This document shows, piece after piece, positions 1 to 5,500 of a stretch of DNA of 5,500 nucleotides. This DNA comes from Clostridia bacterium (GTDB taxonomy: Bacteria; Bacillota; Clostridia; Christensenellales; Borkfalkiaceae): the NCBI GenBank assembly GCA_029054485.1, contig JAIDFD010000059.1, positions 1 through 5,500 on the forward strand. The letters run 5' to 3'. The translations under genes and the position numbers were made by a program. The notes under the pieces are model-generated. The model was not told the DNA's origin. It saw only the letters and a program-made list of their open reading frames with translations, and searched no databases. The first letter of the stretch is position 1, and every line of letters begins with the position of its first letter.

Positions 1-1
1 G

Positions 2-919
2 TACGAGCAACTCCCCGTATGGGCGGGCTTTTTTGAGAGCTTAGGCTTTGAAGTGGTGTTGTCTGACAAATCTTCGCGCGGGCTGTATTTCAAGGGTCAG
101 CACACGGTAGCTTCGGATACAGTTTGTTATCCCGCGAAGCTTATGCACGGGCATATCGAAAGTCTTTTGGATAAGAACGTTGATTTCATTTTCCTGCCCT
201 GCGAAAGTTACAACCTCGATGAACACTGTTCTACAAACCATTATAACTGCCCAGTGGTAGCGTATTATCCCGAGCTGTTAAAAGCCAATAACGAACGGCT
301 TTCAGACGACAACTTTATAATGCCCTATCTCGATTTGAATATGACTAAAAACACGGTTGCAAAACTTTTCGGCATATTCAAAAAGTACGGCGTAAAAAAG
401 GGCGATGTCAAAAAGGCGCTTGCAGAAGGTTTTGCAAGGCTTGAAAGCTATCACGCCGACGTTCAAGCAAAGGCTGACGAAATTCTTAAAAAGGCGGAAG
501 AGCAAAACAAGCAGGTTATTGTGCTTGCCGGCAGACCTTACCATATAGACAACGAAATTAACCACTCAATCAACAAGCTTTTGACTTCGTTGAATTTAGC
601 CGTGCTTTCTGAGGACAGCGTTTTTGAAAAGTCTGGCAAGGTGGAAGTGAATGTTTTAAACCAGTGGACTTACCACGCAAGGCTTTACCGTGCGGCGGAT
701 TTTGCGGCAAAGCACAAAAACGTAAATTTGGTGCAGTTGGTTTCGTTCGGGTGCGGACTGGACGCAATTACCGCTGACGAAGTGCGCTCAATAATGGAGA
801 AGAACGGCAAGCTGTACACACAGATAAAAATTGATGAAATAAACAACCTCGGCGTTGTAAAAATACGCCTCCGCAGTATGCTTGCGGCGATAGAGGAGGC
901 GGCGAAAAACAATGGATAA
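2..919 (+). CDS. Acyl-CoA dehydratase activase-related protein, C-terminal part (DUF2229/COG3580 type), 5' partial
   Basis: The reading frame is open from base 2, so the gene starts before the window; 305 residues are visible. A GTG at 53 is an internal valine, because the residues before it (visible 1-17, YEQLPVWAGFFESLGFE) already match the family. Other family landmarks are SDTVCYPAKLMHGHI (visible 38-52), DFIFLPC (61-67), LAGRPYHIDNEINH (175-188) and SFGCGLDAIT (248-257). Cysteines at visible positions 42, 67, 83 and 251 are candidate metal or iron-sulfur ligands. The family is related to activators of 2-hydroxyacyl-CoA dehydratases, which use ATP to push one electron into a partner iron-sulfur protein. 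In the relatives I know, one or two ATPase activase domains (BcrAD/BadFG type) precede this region; they would lie upstream and cannot be checked here. The gene overlaps the next one by 8 bases, which suggests the two products work together. The family call is firm; the substrate is unknown. Confidence 0.9.
   Translation, partial: YEQLPVWAGFFESLGFEVVLSDKSSRGLYFKGQHTVASDTVCYPAKLMHGHIESLLDKNVDFIFLPCESYNLDEHCSTNHYNCPVVAYYPELLKANNERLSDDNFIMPYLDLNMTKNTVAKLFGIFKKYGVKKGDVKKALAEGFARLESYHADVQAKADEILKKAEEQNKQVIVLAGRPYHIDNEINHSINKLLTSLNLAVLSEDSVFEKSGKVEVNVLNQWTYHARLYRAADFAAKHKNVNLVQLVSFGCGLDAITADEVRSIMEKNGKLYTQIKIDEINNLGVVKIRLRSMLAAIEEAAKNNG
893..899 (+). promoter_or_regulatory. Ribosome binding site inside the upstream gene
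   Basis: GAGGAGG lies within the last codons of the activase-related gene, 12 bases before the ATG at 912. The match to the Shine-Dalgarno consensus is strong, though the spacing is slightly long. It supports independent or coupled initiation of the second gene and argues that the two-gene arrangement is genuine rather than the product of a sequencing frameshift. Confidence 0.7.
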
Positions 920-2174
920 AATCAAAATTGCCGACTATAAAAACGGCTATCCCGTATGGGACAAGTCAATGAAAACCACCCACAAAATTTTAATCCCCGA
1001 TATGTTGCCGTGGCACTTTCTTATAATCGAACAGCTTTTAAAAATGGAAGGCTACGATGTTGAAATTCTGAAAAACGAAACGCGTTCGGTGATCGACGAG
1101 GGTTTGAAGCACGTCCATAACGACACCTGTTATCCCTGCCTTTGCGTGGTCGGGCAGTATATAGACGCGCTCAAAAGCGGGAAATACGATTTAAATCATA
1201 CGGCGGTTCTGATAACCCAGACGGGAGGCGGTTGCCGCGCTTCAAACTATATGCCGCTTATTAAAAAAGCGCTTTCGGCTGAGTTTCCGAAAGTACCCGT
1301 TCTGTCGTTCAATTTTTCGGGGCTGGAAAAAAAGTCGTCTATGCCGATAACCTTTTCCTTAATGATGAAGCTGGCTTACGCGATTTTTTACGGCGACAGC
1401 ATTATGTGGTGCTATTACCAGACCAAGCCTTACGAAAGGCAGGAGGGCGCGGCGGACGTTGCGCGCGATAAGGCGGTTAAGCTTACGGTGGAAGCGTTCG
1501 CACACGGAAAATACAAAAATTATAAAAAAATAAACCGTGAAATCATTAAGTTTTTCGCAAAGACCGAGCGCACGCAAGAAGAGAAAATCAAGGTCGGAAT
1601 AGTCGGTGAAATTTACGTCAAATATTCGAATTTAGGCAACAACCGCCTTGTGGATTTTTTGCTTGCGGAAAACTGCGAGCCTGTAGTGCCCGCGCTGATG
1701 GACTTTGTACTGTACTGCATAATCAACGTGGTCAATGACAGAAAACTTTACGGACACAGTCCTTTGGTCGCGTTTGCATATAAGCAGGTCTATAAAATAC
1801 TGCGCAAAATCCAGCTTAATATTATAAAGCAATTTGAAGAAGAGGGGAGCTACGAGCCCGTCCACGACTTCGAGCATCTGCGGCGCTGTGCGGACAAGGT
1901 TTTAAATCAGGGCGTGAAAATGGGCGAGGGCTGGCTTATCCCTGCGGAAATGGCGGCGCTTGCGGAAACTGGAGTTAAAAACGTTGTCTGCGCCCAACCA
2001 TTCGGATGCCTTCCGAACCATATTGCGGGAAAGGGCGCAATCCGCACGCTCAAAAGTCTGTATGAGAGTGAAAACATAGTGGCGGTGGATTACGACCCTT
2101 CGTCCACAAAAGTAAATCAGGAAAACCGCATAAAACTTATGCTTGCGGCGGCAAGGCAAAATCAGATGTTATAA
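912..2174 (+). CDS. 2-hydroxyacyl-CoA dehydratase-like protein (COG3581 family)
   Basis: This complete 420-residue protein starts at ATG 912, eight bases before the upstream stop ends, with GAGGAGG in front of it. Family features in order are an N-terminal KILIPDMLPWHF segment (residues 25-36), NDTCYPCLCVVGQYIDAL (70-87) with cysteines 73, 76 and 78, TGGGCRASNYM (104-114) with Cys108, VGEIYVKYSNLGNN (231-244), GEGWLIPAEM (338-347), and a C-terminal AQPFGCLPNHI (361-371) with Cys360 and Cys366 around it. The clustered cysteines probably bind an iron-sulfur cluster, as in the related HgdB/HadB dehydratase subunits. There is no signal peptide, so it should be cytoplasmic. True dehydratases remove water from (R)-2-hydroxyacyl-CoA by a ketyl-radical route with an activase, but this branch lacks an assigned substrate, so the enzyme name describes the family and is not a proven reaction. 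It is the likely partner of the upstream activase-related protein. A hairpin terminator begins 5 bases after the stop. Confidence 0.88.
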   Translation: MDKIKIADYKNGYPVWDKSMKTTHKILIPDMLPWHFLIIEQLLKMEGYDVEILKNETRSVIDEGLKHVHNDTCYPCLCVVGQYIDALKSGKYDLNHTAVLITQTGGGCRASNYMPLIKKALSAEFPKVPVLSFNFSGLEKKSSMPITFSLMMKLAYAIFYGDSIMWCYYQTKPYERQEGAADVARDKAVKLTVEAFAHGKYKNYKKINREIIKFFAKTERTQEEKIKVGIVGEIYVKYSNLGNNRLVDFLLAENCEPVVPALMDFVLYCIINVVNDRKLYGHSPLVAFAYKQVYKILRKIQLNIIKQFEEEGSYEPVHDFEHLRRCADKVLNQGVKMGEGWLIPAEMAALAETGVKNVVCAQPFGCLPNHIAGKGAIRTLKSLYESENIVAVDYDPSSTKVNQENRIKLMLAAARQNQML

Positions 2175-2179
2175 AATAT

Positions 2180-2207
2180 GCGGCGCGGAATTTTAATTCC
2201 GCGCCGC
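2180..2207. terminator. Bidirectional intrinsic terminator between convergent genes
   Basis: A perfect 12-bp stem (2180-2191 paired with 2196-2207, mostly G and C) closes a TTTA loop. It starts 5 bases after the stop of the plus-strand dehydratase-like gene and ends 9 bases from the stop of the minus-strand dehydrogenase. On the plus strand it is followed by CTTTAAAATTTATT, and on the minus strand by ATATTTTATAAC. Both tails are T-rich but interrupted, so one element probably serves both directions with moderate efficiency. Confidence 0.82.
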
Positions 2208-2216
2208 CTTTAAAAT

Positions 2217-3161
2217 TTATTCTACAATGTTTTGCGGCTTGCCGTTTATGTATCCGCGCAGGTTTGCCGCCACTGTGCCGATAAGCCGCTGCCGCGTTTC
2301 CTTGGGCATCCACGCAATGTGGGGTGTTATCAGACAGTTCTTCGCGTTCAACAGGGGATTATCCTTTTTCATCGGTTCTTCCGATACCGTATCAAGACAA
2401 GCGCCCGCAATCTTGCCGCCGTTTAAAGCTTCGGTCAATGCTTTTTCATCGATAAGCCCGCCGCGCGCGGTGTTTATAATCACGCAGTTTTTCTTCATTT
2501 TTGACAGCGCGTCCGCGTTGATTATTTTCGCCGTTTTCTCGTTAAGCGGACAGTGGAGGGACAAAACGTCGCTCATTTTTAAAAGGGTTTCAAAATCTAC
2601 GACTTTATAGGGGCAGTCCGAGGGTTTGGTGCGCGTGCTGATTACAACCTCCGCGCCGAACGCCGCCGCGATTTTTGCAACCGCTTTTCCGATATTTCCG
2701 TAGCCGAAAATACCGAACGTCTTGCCGTGAAGCTCGTGCATGGGCGAGAGGTAGTAGCTGAAGGTTTTGCTTTTTACCCAACCGCCGTTTGCAACTGAAG
2801 CGGTGTACTCGTTAATAGCGCCGTAAAAGGAAAGAAGCAATGCAAAGGTGTGCTGGCTTACCGAATTGGTTGAATAGTCGGGCGCGTTGCAGACGGTCAC
2901 GCCGTGCTTTTTGCAGGCGGCTATATCAACCAGATTGTACCCTGTTGAAAACAGCCCTATGTACTTAATTTTCGGGCAGGCTTTAAGCAGGTTTTCGTCT
3001 ATGGCTATTTTGTTTATTATAAGCGCGTTGCAGTCCGCCGCGATTGAATACAGTTCTTCGGTTTTTACTTCGCCGAAGTAAATAACTTCGCCTAAGGTTT
3101 CAAATTCAGAGAAGTTCACGTCGCCGTAATCCAGCGCGCTGATATTTATTGCAATTTTCAT
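2217..3161 (-). CDS. D-2-hydroxyacid dehydrogenase, glycerate dehydrogenase/hydroxypyruvate reductase type
   Basis: This complete 314-residue protein has the usual length for the family. It should interconvert a 2-oxoacid and its D-2-hydroxyacid using a nicotinamide cofactor in the cytoplasm. The N-terminal substrate part carries FSTGYNLVDI (71-80) and NAPDYSTNSVSQHT (92-105). The Rossmann motif GYGNIG is at 153-158. The catalytic triad is visible: Arg233 in NTARGG, Glu262 in SEEP, and His281 in TPHIAW. The TPHIAW form and the central segment before the Rossmann domain resemble glycerate dehydrogenases/hydroxypyruvate reductases more than D-lactate dehydrogenases. After the second Rossmann strand the protein reads VVISTRT (172-178), with no acidic residue to hold the NAD ribose and with Arg177 nearby, which suggests NADP(H). 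The ATG at 3161 is preceded only by a weak GGGAAAAAT. The gene lies 70 bases after transketolase, with a hairpin between. The family is sure; the exact substrate is not. Confidence 0.9.
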   Translation of the reverse strand: MKIAINISALDYGDVNFSEFETLGEVIYFGEVKTEELYSIAADCNALIINKIAIDENLLKACPKIKYIGLFSTGYNLVDIAACKKHGVTVCNAPDYSTNSVSQHTFALLLSFYGAINEYTASVANGGWVKSKTFSYYLSPMHELHGKTFGIFGYGNIGKAVAKIAAAFGAEVVISTRTKPSDCPYKVVDFETLLKMSDVLSLHCPLNEKTAKIINADALSKMKKNCVIINTARGGLIDEKALTEALNGGKIAGACLDTVSEEPMKKDNPLLNAKNCLITPHIAWMPKETRQRLIGTVAANLRGYINGKPQNIVE

Positions 3162-3178
3162 ATTTTTCCCGTTTTTAC

Positions 3179-3215
3179 AAATGCACCTCCGAAAAAGATT
3201 TTCGGAGGTGCATTT
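3179..3215 (-). terminator. Strong hairpin after transketolase; terminator or attenuator
   Basis: A perfect 17-bp stem (3179-3195 paired with 3199-3215) closes a 3-base loop, 16 bases after the transketolase stop on the minus strand. As a terminator for transketolase its position is ideal, but the minus-strand tail after the stem is TAAAAACGGG following ATTTG, a poor uridine tract, so leakage into the dehydrogenase gene is likely. The downstream arm carries GGAGGTG, a strong Shine-Dalgarno-like sequence, which would be buried when the hairpin forms. It could therefore be a terminator, an attenuator or an RNA-stability element. Confidence 0.7.
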
Positions 3216-3231
3216 AAAATTTCTTTTAAAA

Positions 3232-5214
3232 TTACTTACCGTTTACTTTTGAAATGGACAGCTTAGCGTGTTCGGCAACCGAATCCGCGGTAAAGCCGAA
3301 GTACTCGAAAAGCTGTTTTGCAGGCGCGGAAACGCCGAACGAATACATTGCAAGCACTTCGCCGCAGTCTCCTGCATATTTGTACCAGGCATAGTGTGAA
3401 GCCGCTTCTACGCAGACTCTTGCTTTAACGTTTTTGGGAAGAACGTAATCTTTATATTCTTCGGTCTGCTTTTCAAACTCTTCTATGCAGGGCATAGATA
3501 CGACTCTCGCCTTGATATTATCCCTTGCAAGAATTTGTTTTGCGCTCATACAAAGCTCGGTTTCCGAACCGGTTCCGATTAAAATTACGTCCGGAGTTCC
3601 CTCGCAGTCTGCAAGGATATAACCGCCGGCAAGAGCCTTTATGCCCGTGCCTTCGTACTGGGGCAAATCCTGCCTTGAAAGAACGAGAACGGTGGGGGAA
3701 TCCTGCGTGAACGCGGAAATATACGCCGCCGCGGTTTCCTTTCCGTCGCAGGGACGGAATACTTTAATCTGCGGAATTGAGCGCAGTGCTATAAGCTGTT
3801 CAACCGGCTGGTGGGTGGGTCCGTCCTCGCCGACGCCTATCGAGTCGTGGGTCATAACGTAGATGACGGGGATATTCATAAGCGCGCTCATTCTTATACC
3901 GCCCTTCATATAGTCGGAGAACGAGAAGAAAGTCGAGCAGACAATCCTAAGTCCGCCGTGAAGCTGAATACCGTTGCAGATTGCCGCCATAGCGTGTTCG
4001 CGGATACCGAAGTGAATATTTCTGCCCAGTCTGTTGTCGGGCGAAAAGTAGCCTTTGCCTTTAAGCTCGGTTTTGGTGGAGGGGGCAAGGTCTGCAGAAC
4101 CCGACATAAGGTTGGGCATAACGTCCGCGATTCTATTCAATATTCTGCCGCCAGAAGCTCTGGTAGCTTCCGGTTTATTGAAGTGGAAAAGTTCCTGCAT
4201 GTCGCTGAAATCGGGCTCGTTGCCGTTCATAAACATTTCGTATTTTTCCGCAAGGTCGGGATATTCGCGCTTGTATTTTTTGAATAACTTGTTCCAGTTT
4301 TCTTCCGCTTCGAGCTTCTGCTCGGCGATTTTCATACAGTGTTCTTTTACGTCCTCGGGAACAGCGAAAGGCTCTTCCGTCCAGTTGTAAAACTGTTTCA
4401 TTTTAGCGAGGTTTTCTTCGCCCATAGGCGCGCCGTGAATATCGGCGGTGTCCTCTAACGGCGAACCGTATCCGATAACCGAGCGGCATATGATAATGGA
4501 GGGGCGGGTCAAATCGCTCTTTGCGCGTTCGAGTGCCGCTTTAAGCGCGTTGAGGTTGTTTGCATCGTTGACGCGGATAACCTGCCAGCCCTGAGCCGCA
4601 AAGCGTGCCGCGGGGTCCTCGCTGAAAGTCTGTGAAATATTGCCCTCTATAGTGATATTGTTTTTATCGTATAAAAGAATGAGTTTACCCAGCTTTTGCG
4701 TTCCCGCAAATGAGCAAGCCTCGTAACTCATACCCTCTTCAAGACAGCCGTCTCCGCAGAGAACGTAGGTGAAGTGGTCCACAACGGGGAAATCGGGTCT
4801 GTTGAAAATTGCCGCAAGGTGAGCTTCGGCAACGGCAAAACCTACCGCATTGCCCACGCCCTGTCCCAGAGGACCGGTTGAAGTTTCCACTCCGTCCGTT
4901 TTGCCGTATTCGGGGTGTCCGGGAGTGAGCGAGCCGAGCTGACGGAAATTCATTAAATCCTCGCGGGAAATATTGAAACCGAACAGGTGCAACAGCGAGT
5001 ACAGCAACATAGAGCCGTGTCCCGCCGAAAGAATAAATCTGTCACGGTTGTCCCACATGGGGTTTTTATAACTGAAATTCAAAAAATCGGCAAACAGCTC
5101 GTACCCGATAGGCGCGGCGCCTATACAGATACCGGGGTGTCCGGATTTTGCGCGCTGGATTGCTTCCGATGACAGAATTCTTACGGTGTCAACACTCTTA
5201 TTGGCAACAGACAT
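3232..5214 (-). CDS. tkt: Transketolase
   Basis: This complete 660-residue protein has the usual bacterial length. It transfers a two-carbon ketol unit between sugar phosphates in the non-oxidative pentose phosphate pathway, using thiamine diphosphate and a divalent metal. The N-terminal cofactor domain shows SGHPG (24-28, His26), SAGHGS (63-68, His66), GPLGQG (114-119), the GDG motif at 154-156 running on to the metal-site DKNN (183-186), and His260. The middle domain has Arg352, the catalytic glutamate Glu406 in HFGIREH (401-407), and the segment from His456 through Asp464 to His468 that handles the sugar substrate. Arg514 is the likely phosphate contact. All residues expected for activity appear present. 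The start is fixed by AGGAG six bases before the ATG. The gene follows the phosphohexomutase by 9 bases, so the two should be cotranscribed. A hairpin follows the stop. Confidence 0.97.
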   Translation of the reverse strand: MSVANKSVDTVRILSSEAIQRAKSGHPGICIGAAPIGYELFADFLNFSYKNPMWDNRDRFILSAGHGSMLLYSLLHLFGFNISREDLMNFRQLGSLTPGHPEYGKTDGVETSTGPLGQGVGNAVGFAVAEAHLAAIFNRPDFPVVDHFTYVLCGDGCLEEGMSYEACSFAGTQKLGKLILLYDKNNITIEGNISQTFSEDPAARFAAQGWQVIRVNDANNLNALKAALERAKSDLTRPSIIICRSVIGYGSPLEDTADIHGAPMGEENLAKMKQFYNWTEEPFAVPEDVKEHCMKIAEQKLEAEENWNKLFKKYKREYPDLAEKYEMFMNGNEPDFSDMQELFHFNKPEATRASGGRILNRIADVMPNLMSGSADLAPSTKTELKGKGYFSPDNRLGRNIHFGIREHAMAAICNGIQLHGGLRIVCSTFFSFSDYMKGGIRMSALMNIPVIYVMTHDSIGVGEDGPTHQPVEQLIALRSIPQIKVFRPCDGKETAAAYISAFTQDSPTVLVLSRQDLPQYEGTGIKALAGGYILADCEGTPDVILIGTGSETELCMSAKQILARDNIKARVVSMPCIEEFEKQTEEYKDYVLPKNVKARVCVEAASHYAWYKYAGDCGEVLAMYSFGVSAPAKQLFEYFGFTADSVAEHAKLSISKVNGK

Positions 5215-5220
5215 AAATTT

Positions 5221-5225
5221 CTCCT
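5221..5225 (-). promoter_or_regulatory. Transketolase ribosome binding site overlapping the mutase stop
   Basis: On the minus strand AGGAG lies 6 bases before the transketolase ATG, and its first two bases are the last two of the mutase TAG stop codon (5224-5226). Ribosomes finishing the mutase therefore arrive on the transketolase initiation site, which points to translational coupling and a shared transcript. Confidence 0.85.
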
Positions 5226-5499
5226 AATATGTAAATTTTTTTAAGTTTTCAAGATTTAAAAATTCGTACCTTTGCAAAAATTTCAAAAGCTTTTTCGCCA
5301 TAAGCTTATTTCCGCCTTGGGCGTTGCTTTCAAAATTTATAGGGATAACGGGGTCGTGAACGCTCTGTCTCAAAAGCAGCCAGCCGTTGCCCTCACCCTT
5401 TGCAAAGTTAATTCTCGCGCCCTCGTAATTGTCGGGGGCAAGGCGCATATCGTTTGAATCCGCCGCGGCGGTTTTCAAGTCCTCAATAATTATTGCACC
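5224..5499 (-). CDS. Phosphohexomutase (phosphomannomutase/phosphoglucomutase family), C-terminal end, 5' partial
   Basis: Only the last 91 residues lie in the window. The frame stays open to the window edge, so the start is beyond it, and the TTG at 5478 is an internal leucine. The visible part is the C-terminal domain of the alpha-D-phosphohexomutase family: APDNYEGARINF (21-32) leads to GWLLLRQSVHDPVIPINFES (39-58), with the LRQSVHDP loop (43-50) in the place where these enzymes grip the substrate phosphate. This HDP form, instead of the classical SGTEP, is one I associate with a bacterial phosphomannomutase/phosphoglucomutase branch. The enzyme would interconvert the 1- and 6-phosphates of a hexose, for cell-surface sugars or glycogen. 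The last 30 or so residues form a helical tail. The catalytic serine and metal-binding loop are outside the window, so activity and sugar preference cannot be judged. The gene is upstream of transketolase in a likely operon. Confidence 0.85.
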   Translation of the reverse strand, partial: GAIIIEDLKTAAADSNDMRLAPDNYEGARINFAKGEGNGWLLLRQSVHDPVIPINFESNAQGGNKLMAKKLLKFLQRYEFLNLENLKKFTY

Positions 5500-5500
5500 C

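Noticed and set aside
53..919. Independent 288-residue gene starting at GTG 53
   Set aside because: The same frame is open back to base 2 and the earlier residues match the family, so this GTG is an internal valine of a gene that starts before the window.
905..925. Frameshift splitting one fused activase/dehydratase gene
   Set aside because: The second gene has its own ATG and a strong GAGGAGG upstream, and its N-terminus begins with a linker before the conserved domain, as expected for a genuine separate chain. A frameshift cannot be fully excluded without relatives.
2227..2610. 127-codon open frame on the plus strand opposite the dehydrogenase
   Set aside because: It is antisense to the conserved C-terminal half of the dehydrogenase and its hydrophobic, low-information translation matches no known protein.
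3162..3190. Tiny leader peptide after the buried GGAGGTG
   Set aside because: The only start codon at a sensible distance is TTG followed at once by TAA, so no meaningful peptide is encoded.
3811..4287. 158-codon open frame on the plus strand inside transketolase
   Set aside because: It lies wholly antisense to a well-conserved enzyme, resembles no family I know, and has no ribosome binding site of note; it is a by-product of transketolase codon use.
5224..5478. Small 84-residue gene starting at TTG 5478
   Set aside because: The frame continues to the window edge and the content is the C-terminal domain of a phosphohexomutase, so it is the end of a longer gene.

Overview
This 5.5-kb stretch is densely coding, with three short gaps of about 42, 70 and 9 bases and no RNA genes, mobile elements or CRISPR repeats that I can see. 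The protein families, the strong GGAGG-type ribosome binding sites and the gene content suggest a fermentative, probably anaerobic member of the Firmicutes, perhaps an uncultured gut clostridium. Base composition looks balanced rather than AT-rich. The taxonomic guess is an inference from family resemblance only.

The left part (2-2174, plus strand) holds two overlapping genes. The first is the C-terminal part of an acyl-CoA dehydratase activase-related protein (DUF2229/COG3580 type), cut by the window start. The second is a complete 420-residue protein of the 2-hydroxyacyl-CoA dehydratase-like COG3581 family. They overlap by 8 bases and are probably translationally coupled. In many clostridia I recall these modules as parts of one very long polypeptide; here they are two chains. 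Their relatives are an ATP-driven electron activator and its iron-sulfur partner, but the substrate of this branch is not known to me.

A 12-bp GC-rich hairpin at 2180-2207 lies between these genes and a convergent minus-strand group, and probably terminates both transcripts.

The right part (2217-5499, minus strand) reads, in transcription order: the last 91 residues of a phosphohexomutase (phosphomannomutase/phosphoglucomutase family, cut by the window end), a complete 660-residue transketolase, and a complete 314-residue D-2-hydroxyacid dehydrogenase of the glycerate dehydrogenase/hydroxypyruvate reductase type. Mutase and transketolase are 9 bases apart, and the transketolase ribosome binding site overlaps the mutase stop codon, so they are almost certainly one operon. 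A perfect 17-bp hairpin separates transketolase from the dehydrogenase and either terminates or attenuates transcription there. The group fits sugar-phosphate and pentose-phosphate metabolism, with the dehydrogenase possibly acting on hydroxypyruvate, glyoxylate or a related acid.

I see no clearly new biological system. The most interesting points are the two-chain activase/dehydratase-like pair of unknown substrate, the hairpin ahead of the dehydrogenase that buries a strong Shine-Dalgarno-like sequence, and cofactor-site residues in the dehydrogenase that point towards NADP(H).
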